In this document: piece after piece, positions 18,777 through 28,349 of the stretch | Position numbering within the stretch: position 1 is the first letter of the stretch | Layout of the letters: each line of letters begins with the position of its first letter | Source: Arcanobacterium urinimassiliense | GTDB lineage: Bacteria > Actinomycetota > Actinomycetes > Actinomycetales > Actinomycetaceae | Length of the DNA: 64,000 bases | Direction: 5' to 3' | NCBI RefSeq assembly: GCF_900119495.1 | Contig: NZ_LT632435.1 | Span: 1,008,736-1,072,735, forward strand | Position numbers and translations under genes: made by a program | Notes under the pieces: generated by a model | What the model saw: only the letters and a program-made list of their open reading frames with translations | Database searches by the model: none | What the model was told of the DNA's origin: nothing

Positions 18777-19599
18777 GATTCAAAATTTTTCCTATACCTA
18801 TCCTCTAAGTCAAAGCTACGCTTTAGAGAATATAACTTTACAATTCGCACCCGGGAAAATTTATGGAATAGTGGGTGCAAATAAAGCTGGAAAAACTACT
18901 CTTTGTCTCGCTTTAAAAGGCTATGTGCCGCATTTTTTCCAGGGAACCCATTCCGGAAATATTTATTTTCACGGCCAATCTGATTTTTTAAATAACGATG
19001 ATATTGGAATAGTTTTTGACAATCCAATAACGCAGCTAAGTAAAATTAAAAGCACTATTTTTGAGGAAGTTGCATTTAGCTTAGAAAATAGAGGCGAAAC
19101 ACCAGAAAAAATCCAGCAGCGAGTCATTGCAACTTTAAAAATGCTTAATTTAGAAGAATATGCCTTAGCACATCCATTTCAGATATCTGGTGGGCAAATG
19201 CAAAGACTCGCTATTGCAAATATGATTGTCAGTAATCCTTCCGTGCTAATTCTAGATGAACCTGTGGCCCAGCTAGATCCACAAGAGAGTAAAAATATTT
19301 ATGAATGCTTAATAAAGTATAAAAAGCTGGGTCATACCATTTTCATAGCTGAACAAAATACTGATTTGATTGCTGAATATGCAGATGCAGTCATCGCATT
19401 AGAATCTGGAAAAGTTGTACATTATGGCTCACCAGCCGAAGTCTTTTATGACCCTACTTTTAACCAAAAAAATATTCCTTTACCAAACTCAATTTTTCTA
19501 CAAGAAAAACTTATAAAACATGGTGTAAATATTGATGGCAAAATTCTGAAAAAGGACGCTTTAATTCAAGCAATTAAGAGGTTAGCAAATGATAGATAA
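18760..19599 (+). CDS. ECF transporter ATPase A1, with altered switch residue
   Basis: 279 residues. Walker A is GANKAGKTT (about 35-43), the signature is SGGQMQRLAIA (about 145-156), and Walker B is VLILDEPVAQLD with the catalytic Glu. In the H-loop the family's AEHN is AEQN (TIFIAEQNTDLIAEYAD), so the switch histidine is replaced by glutamine. The start is GTG with GAGG just upstream, inside the end of ecfT. It pairs with the next gene to form the ATP-hydrolysing heterodimer. Confidence 0.9.
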   Translation: MQSIYKIQNFSYTYPLSQSYALENITLQFAPGKIYGIVGANKAGKTTLCLALKGYVPHFFQGTHSGNIYFHGQSDFLNNDDIGIVFDNPITQLSKIKSTIFEEVAFSLENRGETPEKIQQRVIATLKMLNLEEYALAHPFQISGGQMQRLAIANMIVSNPSVLILDEPVAQLDPQESKNIYECLIKYKKLGHTIFIAEQNTDLIAEYADAVIALESGKVVHYGSPAEVFYDPTFNQKNIPLPNSIFLQEKLIKHGVNIDGKILKKDALIQAIKRLANDR

Positions 19600-20398
19600 T
19601 GTGGAATTAGAGAATGTTTCTTTTTCATATCATAAAGAAGCAGTCCTGCAAGATATTTCTACAAAATTGGTAGCCGGCACTCAATATGCACTTATTGGAA
19701 GTAACGGATCTGGAAAAAGTACTCTTGCAAAATTAATAAGTGGTTTACTCACCCCTTGTGCTGGCAAAATTAAACTCGCAGGTACACCTCTTACTGATTT
19801 TTCTACCAAACAATTAGCACAAAACATACGTTATATTTTTCAAAATCCCGACGACCAAATTTTTAATCCTACTGTGTATAAAGAAATTACCTATGGATAT
19901 AAAAATTTTGACACCGAGTGGTTAAGAGAAATATTAAAGTTAACCAATCTAAGCACTTACACTAAACGGAGTCCTTATGAGTTATCTCCCTCAGAGCGCA
20001 AATTTGTAGCCATTGCTTCCGCATTACTAGCCAAACCGCAAATAATTATTTTTGACGAAGTTACCAGTGGATTAGATTTAGCACAGAAACAGCTCATAGA
20101 GCAGATTCTAAAATATCTAAACTCCGTTAATGCCACAACTATTTTTATTACTCACGATATGGAATTTGTATATAAAAACTTCCCTGAGACAATTATCTTG
20201 CATAATAAATCGTTAATATATCAAGGTAATACAATATCCGCTTTCACTAATGAATCATTAATGAAAAAAGCAAAACTAGAAGCACCACTAATAGTAAAAC
20301 TTTTCCAAGCTGCCTACGCAAATGATGATATAGCTATGCCTTTAGATAAAAACGACATTTTACCTGCTTTAATAAGGAAAATTAATCAGGTAGATTAA
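19589..20398 (+). CDS. ECF transporter ATPase A2, with altered signature motif
   Basis: 269 residues. Walker A is GSNGSGKST (about 37-45), the Q-loop is YIFQNPDDQIFNPTV, and Walker B is IIIFDEVTSGLD. The H-loop histidine is present (FITHDMEF). The ABC signature is LSPSERKFVAIA instead of LSGGQ. The ATG lies 11 bases inside the preceding gene. Its degenerate signature would face the nucleotide site of A1, the subunit that has lost its switch histidine. The stop is 23 bases from the convergent apt gene. Confidence 0.9.
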   Translation: MIDNVELENVSFSYHKEAVLQDISTKLVAGTQYALIGSNGSGKSTLAKLISGLLTPCAGKIKLAGTPLTDFSTKQLAQNIRYIFQNPDDQIFNPTVYKEITYGYKNFDTEWLREILKLTNLSTYTKRSPYELSPSERKFVAIASALLAKPQIIIFDEVTSGLDLAQKQLIEQILKYLNSVNATTIFITHDMEFVYKNFPETIILHNKSLIYQGNTISAFTNESLMKKAKLEAPLIVKLFQAAYANDDIAMPLDKNDILPALIRKINQVD

Positions 20399-20421
20399 CT
20401 ATTATTTTCAGATAATCCGAA

Positions 20422-20970
20422 TTAATACCGCAGCACCGAATCAATAGGAATCGCATCACCCAGATTTGCCCGGCCGCCTAAATCTTCCAGCTCGAGCAGC
20501 ACGCACAGTTTATGCGGAACTCCCCCGGCTTGCCGTATCAAATCAAAAGCTGCTCCTGCGGTGCCGCCGGTAGCTAGAACATCGTCAATTACTAGTACTC
20601 GCATGCCGTCTTGCACAGTGAAAGGTTGCAACTCCATCCGCGCTTCCCCATATTCGAGGTTGTAATCCACGCCTACTACTGGCCCGGGCAACCGACCGGC
20701 TTTCCGCACAGTCAGCATTCCCACCCCGAGTGCCGTAGCCAACGGAGCTCCTAAAATGAATCCACGGGATTCTAGACCGGCTACTGCGTCTACTTCACCT
20801 CGATAACGATCCGCTAGGCTATCGATTAAAGAGCTAAAAGCATGCGCATCAGCAATAAGCGGAGTGATATCGCGAAACAGCACACCTGGAGCAGGAAAAT
20901 CGCTTACCTCTCGCACATGAGATTCTACAAGTTGTATCAGTTCTGCTGGAAAATCCGCATTCTGCGTCAT
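20422..20970 (-). CDS. apt: Adenine phosphoribosyltransferase
   Basis: 182 residues, family-typical. The PRPP-binding loop is VLVIDDVLATGGTAGAA (about 125-141), preceded by the FPAPGVLFRDITPL segment near the N terminus that marks Apt. It turns adenine and PRPP into AMP in the cytoplasm. It follows secF with no gap, so it belongs to the yajC-secD-secF-apt transcript. Its convergence with the ECF operon places purine salvage right next to the putative nucleoside uptake system. Confidence 0.95.
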   Translation of the reverse strand: MTQNADFPAELIQLVESHVREVSDFPAPGVLFRDITPLIADAHAFSSLIDSLADRYRGEVDAVAGLESRGFILGAPLATALGVGMLTVRKAGRLPGPVVGVDYNLEYGEARMELQPFTVQDGMRVLVIDDVLATGGTAGAAFDLIRQAGGVPHKLCVLLELEDLGGRANLGDAIPIDSVLRY

Positions 20971-22107
20971 TTATTTAGACCTCTTCTTTTTTCTCTGCGC
21001 GTGGCCGCGTTTCTTAGGTTGAGCAGCTTGCCCTAAATGCCCGCCGGAGATTCTATCCTCCACCCCGGCCAAAGCTAGCATATCTGATTCGGCTGCCGCG
21101 GTGTCACTCTTGTCCGCATTGGAAGACGCGCTCTGTATAGCACGCACTTTTCGCACTCTTTCCGTGTGAATTTTAATATCTTCATTTCGCTCTCCGAGCG
21201 TCACCGAAAGCGGAGCCGCAATAAAGATAGAAGAAACCGTAGAAAGAATCATTCCTACAAACATTACGAGAGCCAAATCCCGCAAAGTATCTGCACCTAG
21301 TATTCCCACTCCGATAAAGAGTACAGCTATCACTGGCAATAACCCAGTGAGAGAAGTGTTAATCGAGCGAATGAGAGTTTGGTTAATTGCCAAATTAGCT
21401 GATTCGGCAAAAGTGTATTTAGTTTGGGAGGTGAGATGCTCAGTATTTTCCCGTACTTTATCGAATACCACCACCGTATCGTAGAGGGAATAACCCATAA
21501 TCGTCAGAATACCGATGATGGTCGCCGGCGTAATTTCCAAACCAAGCAGCCAATATATTCCCAGAGTGATAATGAAATCGTGTAAAAGCGCTCCAATAGC
21601 ACCAATTGCAATAGTCCAGGAACGGAAGTAGAGCATTAAAACCAGCGATACGGAAACCATAAATACGATCATGGCGCGAATCGCTTTGCTCATAATGTTT
21701 TGCCCCCAGGATGGGCCTACGAAAGTGGAGGTTACATCATTTATTGGCACTTTATAAGCAGCAGCCAGAGTTTCTTTTAATTCCTGCGTCTGCTGATCAC
21801 TCAATTCAACGGTCTGCACCCGCAACCCAGATGTGCCTAAACTAGAAACACGCGGCGCATCATCTGCACCTATTTTGGAGATTGCTTCATAAGCCGGCTG
21901 ATGGGAGGTAACTTCGGTGCCGGTGACGGTAAATTGTGAACCGCCACGGAACTCGATTCCGAGATTAGGATCGCGTACCAAGATTGATGTCAAAGAAGCC
22001 AAAATCAGCAGCAAGGCAATTCCAAACCAGACTTTCCGCAGTCCAATAATATTTAAAGAACGGCGCCCAGAGTAAAGATCATTACCGATAGGGTACATGG
22101 ATAACAT
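20971..22107 (-). CDS. secF: Protein-export membrane protein SecF
   Basis: 378 residues with six membrane segments. The N-terminal region has the SecF stretch LGIEFRGGSQFTV, followed by a periplasmic-side P1-like loop and the conserved IMGYSLYDTVVVFDKVRENTE element of helix 4-5 with the functional Asp. A basic Lys/Arg tail ends the protein. SecF works with SecD, using the proton gradient to pull translocating proteins outward. Its ATG overlaps the secD stop by one base. Confidence 0.95.
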   Translation of the reverse strand: MLSMYPIGNDLYSGRRSLNIIGLRKVWFGIALLLILASLTSILVRDPNLGIEFRGGSQFTVTGTEVTSHQPAYEAISKIGADDAPRVSSLGTSGLRVQTVELSDQQTQELKETLAAAYKVPINDVTSTFVGPSWGQNIMSKAIRAMIVFMVSVSLVLMLYFRSWTIAIGAIGALLHDFIITLGIYWLLGLEITPATIIGILTIMGYSLYDTVVVFDKVRENTEHLTSQTKYTFAESANLAINQTLIRSINTSLTGLLPVIAVLFIGVGILGADTLRDLALVMFVGMILSTVSSIFIAAPLSVTLGERNEDIKIHTERVRKVRAIQSASSNADKSDTAAAESDMLALAGVEDRISGGHLGQAAQPKKRGHAQRKKKRSK

Positions 22108-24137
22108 CAGTTTTCCCCCTCTTCCTGAGAATCTATGCCATCTGTGGCCGCTTTTTTCTTCCGCGCTTTCCGTTCTTGGGCACGGCGCTCCGCTAAAGTG
22201 AGGCCAGGCTGAGAAAACGCAGCGGAATTTTCTATTTCTGCGCCTACAGTTACCGGCATTTCAACAGCAGGCTCTGCAGTCACTTCCGCTTCCTCTGCCA
22301 GCGCAGCCGCAGGAGAATTAGCAACTGCAGTATCTTCTGGCTCGCTCTCAGCTACATCTTCAAGCAAATCGGCATCAGAATTTTGCTCACTATCTGATTC
22401 TATATTGGTCGACTGCTTCCGCCCAGCGAGAGCAGCCCCGCGCCCGCGATAGAGTGGATTCTTCCGCAATTGCACTTTATCCAAGCCGGAGAAGCGTTTA
22501 CCCAAATTAAAGAATTGCAAATGACCGAGCAAAGTAACCAACGGGTAGGTAAAGAGCATTACCACTATCAAATCCAGCACGGTGGTGATTCCCAGTGTGA
22601 AGGCAAAGCCACGCACCGATCCAACCGTCAATAGGTAAAGCACTATGGAAGCCAGCAAATTCACACAGTCCGAAATAATGATTGTGCGTTTCGCCCGCGC
22701 CCAGCCGTGCTCAATCGCGCCTTTAATTGTGCGCCCATCGCGGATTTCATCGCGAATTCGCTCAAAGTAAACGATAAAGGAATCCGCAGTTACGCCAACC
22801 GAAATAATCATACCGAGTACACCGGCCATGGAAAGGCGGTAGCCCATGCTCCACGAGAGGAAACAAATGACTAGATAAGACATTCCCGTAGAGAGAGCGA
22901 TAGAAGCTACCGAGACGATTCCTAAAGCATGATACTGCCAGAGCATATAAAGCACGATTAATAGCCCGCCAATTAAGCCGGCAACCAAACCAGCTTGCAG
23001 CTGTTCGGTACCGAGGGTAGCGGAAATTTGCTCCTCGGACTGCACCTCAAAATTGAGCGGTAAAGAACCGAAGCTCAACTGATTAGCTAAAGAGGCAGCT
23101 TCTTCCGCGGTAAATTTTCCAGTAATTTCGGCTTGCCCGCCTGCAATTGGACCACTAGGCACCGGAGCTGAAAGCACTTGCCCGTCAAGCACAATAGCAA
23201 ACTGATTACGCGGTTGCGTCAAACCGTGCAAGCGACCCGTCACCGCCGCGAAAGCCTCCCCGCCTTCTTTATCGAACTGCATGTGTACAGCCCAGCCACC
23301 AGTAGGATTACCGCTTTTATCTACTGCTGGCCCCGAAGATGCCTGAGTAAGATTGGTACCCTCTACTTCCGCCGGGCCGAGAATATATTTCATTTCGCCT
23401 TTTTCGGCACAAGCCACGAAGGGTTTATCAGGAGCATCTGCAGTGGCATCTAGACGCGCTTTTTCCGAACCGCATTGCAAAGTGTAGGCATCATAGAGCA
23501 CTTTTTCCGTGACCCAAGCTAAATCAGAAGAATCCTTGGGAGTAGTTAGTGGCTCGGTAGAAAGCTTTCCATCTTTATTAGAATCGGCGAGTTTCGTAAT
23601 TTCCGCCTGTAATTCTTCGGGGCTCAGATTAAGTGGTTTAATATCTTCTGGTTTTGGCGGCTGCGATCCACTGCTCTGCGCTTGGGCTTGCGCCTGCATC
23701 TGCGCCAAGCTCGAATTATTTATGGCATCTGGTCCCATTACCGTCAACACCGGACGCAAACGCAATACTGCCGAAGTGCGCACCAAATCTAAAGTTTCTT
23801 TACTGGGTTCGCCCGGCAGCGCTACGACGATATTTTTCCCGCCTTGCGCGGTAATCTCCGCTTCTGCTACACCAGAAGCGTCCACCCGCTGGCGGATAAT
23901 TTCAATAGCTTGATTTACGTCTTCATCCGTAATCTCGGAATTATCGGTAGCTACCGGCGTCAAAATTAGCTGCGTGCCACCTTCCAAATCCAGAGCTAAA
24001 GAAGGGGTGAACTTAGTACCTGGTTCGCGTACCGTACCGAAAATTAATGAACCAACTAAAGCAATTGCTAATACCGTCAACACTAGCAAGCGTTTTATAG
24101 GAGCGGATCCAGCTCCTGCTCTTCTTTTTTTCGCCAC
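22107..24137 (-). CDS. secD: Protein translocase subunit SecD
   Basis: About 676 residues from the GTG at 24137 (VAKKRRAGAGSAPIKRLLVL). Six membrane segments; LALDLEGGTQLILTP near the start, a large external P1 domain, and the helix 4 region GMIISVGVTADSFIVYFERIRDE with the conserved Asp. I prefer this start because the frame could run back to 24287 but would then overlap yajC by 113 bases and add a basic, non-conserved lead. The C terminus (after about residue 565) is a long acidic-Ala tail ending in a basic stretch, longer than in model SecDs. Confidence 0.92.
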   Translation of the reverse strand: MAKKRRAGAGSAPIKRLLVLTVLAIALVGSLIFGTVREPGTKFTPSLALDLEGGTQLILTPVATDNSEITDEDVNQAIEIIRQRVDASGVAEAEITAQGGKNIVVALPGEPSKETLDLVRTSAVLRLRPVLTVMGPDAINNSSLAQMQAQAQAQSSGSQPPKPEDIKPLNLSPEELQAEITKLADSNKDGKLSTEPLTTPKDSSDLAWVTEKVLYDAYTLQCGSEKARLDATADAPDKPFVACAEKGEMKYILGPAEVEGTNLTQASSGPAVDKSGNPTGGWAVHMQFDKEGGEAFAAVTGRLHGLTQPRNQFAIVLDGQVLSAPVPSGPIAGGQAEITGKFTAEEAASLANQLSFGSLPLNFEVQSEEQISATLGTEQLQAGLVAGLIGGLLIVLYMLWQYHALGIVSVASIALSTGMSYLVICFLSWSMGYRLSMAGVLGMIISVGVTADSFIVYFERIRDEIRDGRTIKGAIEHGWARAKRTIIISDCVNLLASIVLYLLTVGSVRGFAFTLGITTVLDLIVVMLFTYPLVTLLGHLQFFNLGKRFSGLDKVQLRKNPLYRGRGAALAGRKQSTNIESDSEQNSDADLLEDVAESEPEDTAVANSPAAALAEEAEVTAEPAVEMPVTVGAEIENSAAFSQPGLTLAERRAQERKARKKKAATDGIDSQEEGEN

Positions 24138-24174
24138 AAAAATATCTTTTCTATTTCCGCCAAAAATCGGCGCC

Positions 24175-24561
24175 TTATTCTTGATCAGATTCTTCCATTG
24201 GCTGCTCAGGAGCCTCGGGATTCTCAGAATCCTCCCCCGCTGCCACTTCTTCTTCTGCACTCGCTTCGGCGTCCAGCGCAGCCGCATCTGCTTCCGAAAT
24301 TCCTGCTACCGGAATTTCCATCTGGCCAGCAATTGCTCCACGCAGCCATACAGATTCCTCACCGGAAGGAGATTCGAGAGTAATGGCATCGCCGTCAATA
24401 TCCACTATTTTTCCTAAAAATCCAGCGGTAGTGACTACGCTATTACCCAGTACGATGGCAGAAGCTCGCTCATCTTGCTGGCGTTTCTGCGTCTTCCGGT
24501 TCATAAAGTTTAGGCCCCACATCATAATGACCATAAACAAAACAATGATAATAAGTTCCAT
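24175..24561 (-). CDS. yajC: Preprotein translocase subunit YajC
   Basis: 128 residues: one N-terminal membrane helix (MELIIIVLFMVIMMWGLNFM), the conserved NRKTQKRQ turn, a small beta domain (GNSVVTTAGFLGKIVDIDGD), and a Glu-rich disordered tail. It associates with SecDF. The ATG has AAGG five bases upstream. It heads the secD-secF-apt run and follows ruvB by 55 bases. Confidence 0.93.
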   Translation of the reverse strand: MELIIIVLFMVIMMWGLNFMNRKTQKRQQDERASAIVLGNSVVTTAGFLGKIVDIDGDAITLESPSGEESVWLRGAIAGQMEIPVAGISEADAAALDAEASAEEEVAAGEDSENPEAPEQPMEESDQE

Positions 24562-24616
24562 AAGAGCCTTTTCCTAATCTGCTAGTGCAACCTAAAAAAG
24601 TTTACCGCATTTTATG

Positions 24617-25639
24617 CTAGCGAAAAAGTGTAGCGGATGCCTCCGGCGGCGTTAAATTGAGATGCTGCCACGCCCGCGCCGTAGCTAAGCGGCCACGCGG
24701 AGTACGAGTGAGAAAACCGCGGCGCACCAGATAGGGTTCAGAAACTGTTTCAACTGTTTCCGGTTCCTCTCCCACTGAAACTGCTAAAGTAGTCAATCCA
24801 ACTGGGCCACCTTGGAAATTTTGGCAAATTGCTTCTAAAACTGCTCGATCGAGGCGATCCAGGCCACTCTTATCTACTTCAAAAACTTGCAAGGCAGCTT
24901 GAGCAGCAGCTAAATCTAGTACTCCACTCCCCCGTACTTGTGCCCAATCCTGCACACGCCGCAATAACCGATTGGCGATTCGTGGTGTGCCCCGCGAGCG
25001 GGAAGATATTTCTACCGCAGCTTCGTCCGTGAGTTCTGCCTCCAGTTTAATGGCGTTGCGGCGCACTATTTCTGCCAGTTCTGCATCCGCGTAATAATCT
25101 AAATAGGCAGTGTAGCCAAAGCGATCGCGCAGCGGTGCCGGCAACAATCCCGCGCGCGTAGTAGCTCCTACTACGGTAAAACGCGGTAGCGGTAAAGGAA
25201 TAGAAGTGGCGCCCGGGCCTTTCCCCACGATCACATCGACTCGAAAATCCTCCATCGCTAAGTAGAGCATTTCCTCGGCCGCCCGCGCTAAGCGATGAAT
25301 TTCATCTATGAAGAGCACATCTCCTTCTTGGAGAGAAGAAAGCACAGCCGCTAAATCTCCCGAATGTTGGATTGCCGGGCCGGAAGTAAGGCGTAAAGAG
25401 CCACCTACTTCCACCGCGATAATCATCGCCAAAGTAGTCTTACCCAAGCCAGGAGGGCCGGAAAGCAGTACGTGATCTGGAGATTTTCCGCGCTGATTAG
25501 CCGCATCTAAAATGAGCGAAAGCTGGTTACGCACCACTTCTTGGCCTACGAACTCCGTGAGCTGCTTAGGACGTAACGCGGCTTCTTGTGCGCGTTCTTC
25601 TTCATCAGCTTCGGCAGAAGTTATATTCCATTCCTCCAC
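24617..25639 (-). CDS. ruvB: Holliday junction branch-migration ATPase RuvB
   Basis: 340 residues. The N-terminal [13 protein letters not shown] is a RuvB hallmark; Walker [10 protein letters not shown] is near 64-72, Walker [10 protein letters not shown] near 113, sensor TTRAG near 160, and a winged-helix C-terminal domain (from about 265) contains [10 protein letters not shown]. It forms hexameric motors that, with RuvA, move Holliday junctions. The start is GTG with AGGAGG six bases upstream, inside the end of ruvA. Confidence 0.97.
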   Translation of the reverse strand: MEEWNITSAEADEEERAQEAALRPKQLTEFVGQEVVRNQLSLILDAANQRGKSPDHVLLSGPPGLGKTTLAMIIAVEVGGSLRLTSGPAIQHSGDLAAVLSSLQEGDVLFIDEIHRLARAAEEMLYLAMEDFRVDVIVGKGPGATSIPLPLPRFTVVGATTRAGLLPAPLRDRFGYTAYLDYYADAELAEIVRRNAIKLEAELTDEAAVEISSRSRGTPRIANRLLRRVQDWAQVRGSGVLDLAAAQAALQVFEVDKSGLDRLDRAVLEAICQNFQGGPVGLTTLAVSVGEEPETVETVSEPYLVRRGFLTRTPRGRLATARAWQHLNLTPPEASATLFR

Positions 25640-25642
25640 GCG

Positions 25643-26236
25643 CTACCTCCTTTTACCGAGAATTTGCAGAGCAGCTCGCAATAAATCAGCTACCGCCGCT
25701 TCCGGATTTTCTTGGACAGCCTGCGCACAAGCCGGCTTGGCTTCGCGCTCTGACCAGCCAAGATTGATTAATGCTTCCAATACATCGCGCTCAGCTGCGC
25801 CGCTAGCAGGAGAATTCGCCGCCGCCAGTTGGGGAGCAGGCCCGAGCTTATCGCCAATTTCCAAAATTATTCGCTCGGCCCCTTTTTTCCCAATTCCAGA
25901 TACTTGTGTGAGGGCATTTATATCTTTATTAGCTATTGCCGAACGCAGAGCATCAGGGGTATGCACAGCCAACATCGCTAATGCAGTGCGAGCTCCAATA
26001 CGCGATACCCCCAGCAGGACGTTAAAAACAGCACGGCTATCAGCATCAGCAAAACCATAAAGACTCAGTTCATCTTCTTTTACTATTAAAGAAGTATAGA
26101 GCTGCGCCTCTGATCCGAGGTGTAAAGAAGCGAGCGTAGCGGGAGAAGTATAAATACGCAATCCAATTCCGCCCACTTCCAGAACGACCGAATCTTTATC
26201 CAACCCAATCACTGCCCCGCGCACGGAAGAGATCAC
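25643..26236 (-). CDS. ruvA: Holliday junction DNA-binding protein RuvA
   Basis: 197 residues in three parts: an OB fold (1-62), two helix-hairpin-helix motifs in the middle (NVLLGVSRIGARTALAML and QVSGIGKKGAERIILEI), and a C-terminal RuvB-binding helical domain (about 147-195). The start is GTG. It recognises the four-way junction and loads RuvB. It lies between ruvC and ruvB, with three bases before the ruvB start codon. Confidence 0.96.
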   Translation of the reverse strand: MISSVRGAVIGLDKDSVVLEVGGIGLRIYTSPATLASLHLGSEAQLYTSLIVKEDELSLYGFADADSRAVFNVLLGVSRIGARTALAMLAVHTPDALRSAIANKDINALTQVSGIGKKGAERIILEIGDKLGPAPQLAAANSPASGAAERDVLEALINLGWSEREAKPACAQAVQENPEAAVADLLRAALQILGKRR

Positions 26237-26286
26237 GATTCCACCTTTCGAACAAATGTTTCATAAATAGTTTAATACATATTTAT

Positions 26287-26910
26287 TTATTTTTTGGGAG
26301 CTACTGCTCCGTGGCGAGATCCTAAACGTTCAGCTTGCGCCCATAGTTTCTGCGCCGGAGTCAAATCTGCCCCTTCTGCTCGAGGGAGCATTCCAGCTCC
26401 GCCATGCTGCGCGCGGTCAGTTTTTTGCCCGGATTCTCCTCCCCCACGCCATGCACAGCACACGGCAATCGCCAGCGCATCAGCGGCATCTTTTGGCCGT
26501 GGCAGCGCATCTAGCTGCAAAATTTTCTGCACCATAAACTGCACTTGTTTTTTAACGGCGCGCCCATTTCCCGTCACGGCAGCTTTTACTTCCGAAGGGC
26601 TGTAAAGAGCCACTGGCAAGGAGAATTGCGCCGCTGCCAGCATAGCAATACCGGCCACCTGTGCAGTACTCGTAACAGAGCGCACATTCTCTTCGGCAAA
26701 TACTCTCTCTATCGCCACCACATCGGGGTGGAAAATTTTTATCTGGGTAAGCAGCTCATTGTAAATAATTAGCAAACGCTGCTGTGGAGCCTGGTCTGGA
26801 GCGGAACGCGCTACCCCGACGTCTACTAATTTAACCCGCCGGTAAGCATCTGCTTCGATAACTCCCACTCCACAACGAGTGAGACCAGGGTCCACCCCGA
26901 GTATTCGCAC
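26287..26910 (-). CDS. ruvC: Holliday junction resolvase RuvC
   Basis: 207 residues from the GTG at 26910, which has GAGGAG four bases upstream and lies one base after the yebC stop. The frame is open to 26985 but only inside yebC and without conservation. Catalytic acidic residues are visible: ILGVDPGLTRCG at the start, AIERVFAEENVRSV, and PKDAADALAIAVCCAW. It cuts the junctions bound by RuvAB. The last 50 residues are a Gly/Ala-rich extension. Confidence 0.95.
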   Translation of the reverse strand: MRILGVDPGLTRCGVGVIEADAYRRVKLVDVGVARSAPDQAPQQRLLIIYNELLTQIKIFHPDVVAIERVFAEENVRSVTSTAQVAGIAMLAAAQFSLPVALYSPSEVKAAVTGNGRAVKKQVQFMVQKILQLDALPRPKDAADALAIAVCCAWRGGGESGQKTDRAQHGGAGMLPRAEGADLTPAQKLWAQAERLGSRHGAVAPKK

Positions 26911-26911
26911 T

Positions 26912-27673
26912 TTACTCCTCAGCTTCGAGCTCGGCGAGCACCTCGTCATCAATCTCGGCATTGGAGTAGACATTCTGAATATCATCTACATCGTCTAGCG
27001 CATTCAACACTTTTAGCACGCGCCGGGCATTGTCTTTATCCACATCGACTTTCATCGCCGGCACAAACTGCGTTTCCGCCGAATTGTAGTCAATACCCGC
27101 TTCCACCAGGGCACTGCGTACTGCTACTACATCATTTGGAGCGCAAATTACCTGATAGGTATCTCCCAGGGTGACTATCTCTTCAGCTCCCGCATCCAAC
27201 ACTGCCATTAAGACACTATCTTCGTCTAAAGAATCAGCCATCGGCACTTCCACTACCCCTTTACGAGTAAAGAGATAAGATACCGATCCGGGATCAGCGA
27301 GCGTACCGCCGTTCCGGGTGAGAGCTACTCGCACATCCGAAGCAGCCCGATTTCGGTTATCGGTAAGGCACTCAATCAAGACCGCTACTCCACCAGTGGC
27401 ATAACCTTCATAAAAAATTTGCTCATAAGTAGCGCCACCAGCATCATCGCCAGCTGCTCTTTTTAAGGCTCTTTCGATATTGTCGTTCGGCACTGAATTC
27501 TTTTTCGCTTTTTGAATCGCATCATACAGAGTCGGATTAGCTTCGGGATCGGGGCCACCCGTACGCCCAGCTACTTCAATATTCTTAATAAGACGCGCGA
27601 AGAGCTTACCCCGCTTAGCGTCATTAGCGGCTTTCTTATGCTTGGTGGTCGCCCACTTAGAATGTCCTGACAC
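26912..27673 (-). CDS. yebC: YebC/PmpR-family protein
   Basis: 253 residues, the family length, beginning with the invariant [21 protein letters not shown] and including [20 protein letters not shown]. The start is GTG with GGAG upstream. The family was first described as transcriptional regulators, and members are now also linked to translation of difficult proline-rich stretches. It is the first gene of the yebC-ruvC-ruvA-ruvB run. The C terminus is acidic. Confidence 0.95.
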   Translation of the reverse strand: MSGHSKWATTKHKKAANDAKRGKLFARLIKNIEVAGRTGGPDPEANPTLYDAIQKAKKNSVPNDNIERALKRAAGDDAGGATYEQIFYEGYATGGVAVLIECLTDNRNRAASDVRVALTRNGGTLADPGSVSYLFTRKGVVEVPMADSLDEDSVLMAVLDAGAEEIVTLGDTYQVICAPNDVVAVRSALVEAGIDYNSAETQFVPAMKVDVDKDNARRVLKVLNALDDVDDIQNVYSNAEIDDEVLAELEAEE

Positions 27674-27757
27674 AGATTCTCCTTAAAATCGATTCTCTCT
27701 GATTCTACCTGCTTCAACCGTTTGATTAAATTTTTGCGAAAAGTTTTTGGCGTGTCG

Positions 27758-28348
27758 TCAAGATTCCACAATATGAAATACTTGCCGACTACCTTCTTGC
27801 ACCCATTTCTGAGCCATATCTACCAGCGCACGTGGGTAGAGAGAAGCTCCCGCTGCTTGCGCCTCCGCTAAGTCCGCTAAAGACCACCACTTGCTTTCCT
27901 CCAAGACTTTTTCTTCTTCGGGAGTCAAGTCCCGATGCGAACTCCGTCGCAGAATATCGGCCTCTTCCTCGTCTACCCCCAAGAGAAAAAATTCTTCATC
28001 TTGCCGGCGCGTCTCTAGATAAAAATAAAAAGTGGCTTTGCGGTAAAGGACTGGCCCTTCCAAGCGCGCAGGAGAAATTTGCAAGCCAGTTTCTTCCCGT
28101 AACTCACGCACTGCCGCATTACGGGCAGTTTCTCCTCTCTGAATTCCGCCTCCTACGGTAAACCACCATGCCCGCTCCGCTTTGCCAAAATCGTGGCCCT
28201 TAATAAGAAATATTTCTCCGCTATGCGTATAAGGAATTACCCGCGCCGCCTGCCGATGCGGATATCCTTCGGCATCTTTTGGCCATTCGCTACGCATTGC
28301 CGCTGCTAATTCACGCTCGGTTGGATTCTGTGCTTCCTTTTCCACCAT
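27758..28348 (-). CDS. Nudix hydrolase
   Basis: 196 residues. The Nudix box is complete: GGGIQRGETARNAAVRELREETGLQI, shown here as its parts GG..RGE..RNAAVRELREETG (about residues 67-90), with all metal-binding glutamates. N- and C-terminal extensions surround it. Members hydrolyse nucleoside diphosphates linked to other groups; the substrate is unknown. The start ATG directly follows the stop of the PrsW-like gene, so it belongs to the long minus-strand transcript beginning at thrS or pgsA. Confidence 0.9.
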   Translation of the reverse strand: MVEKEAQNPTERELAAAMRSEWPKDAEGYPHRQAARVIPYTHSGEIFLIKGHDFGKAERAWWFTVGGGIQRGETARNAAVRELREETGLQISPARLEGPVLYRKATFYFYLETRRQDEEFFLLGVDEEEADILRRSSHRDLTPEEEKVLEESKWWSLADLAEAQAAGASLYPRALVDMAQKWVQEGSRQVFHIVES

Positions 28349-28349
28349 T

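Noticed and set aside
24138-24287. Longer secD start at 24287
   Set aside because: It would overlap yajC by over 100 bases and add a basic segment unlike SecD N termini; GTG at 24137 fits the conserved start.
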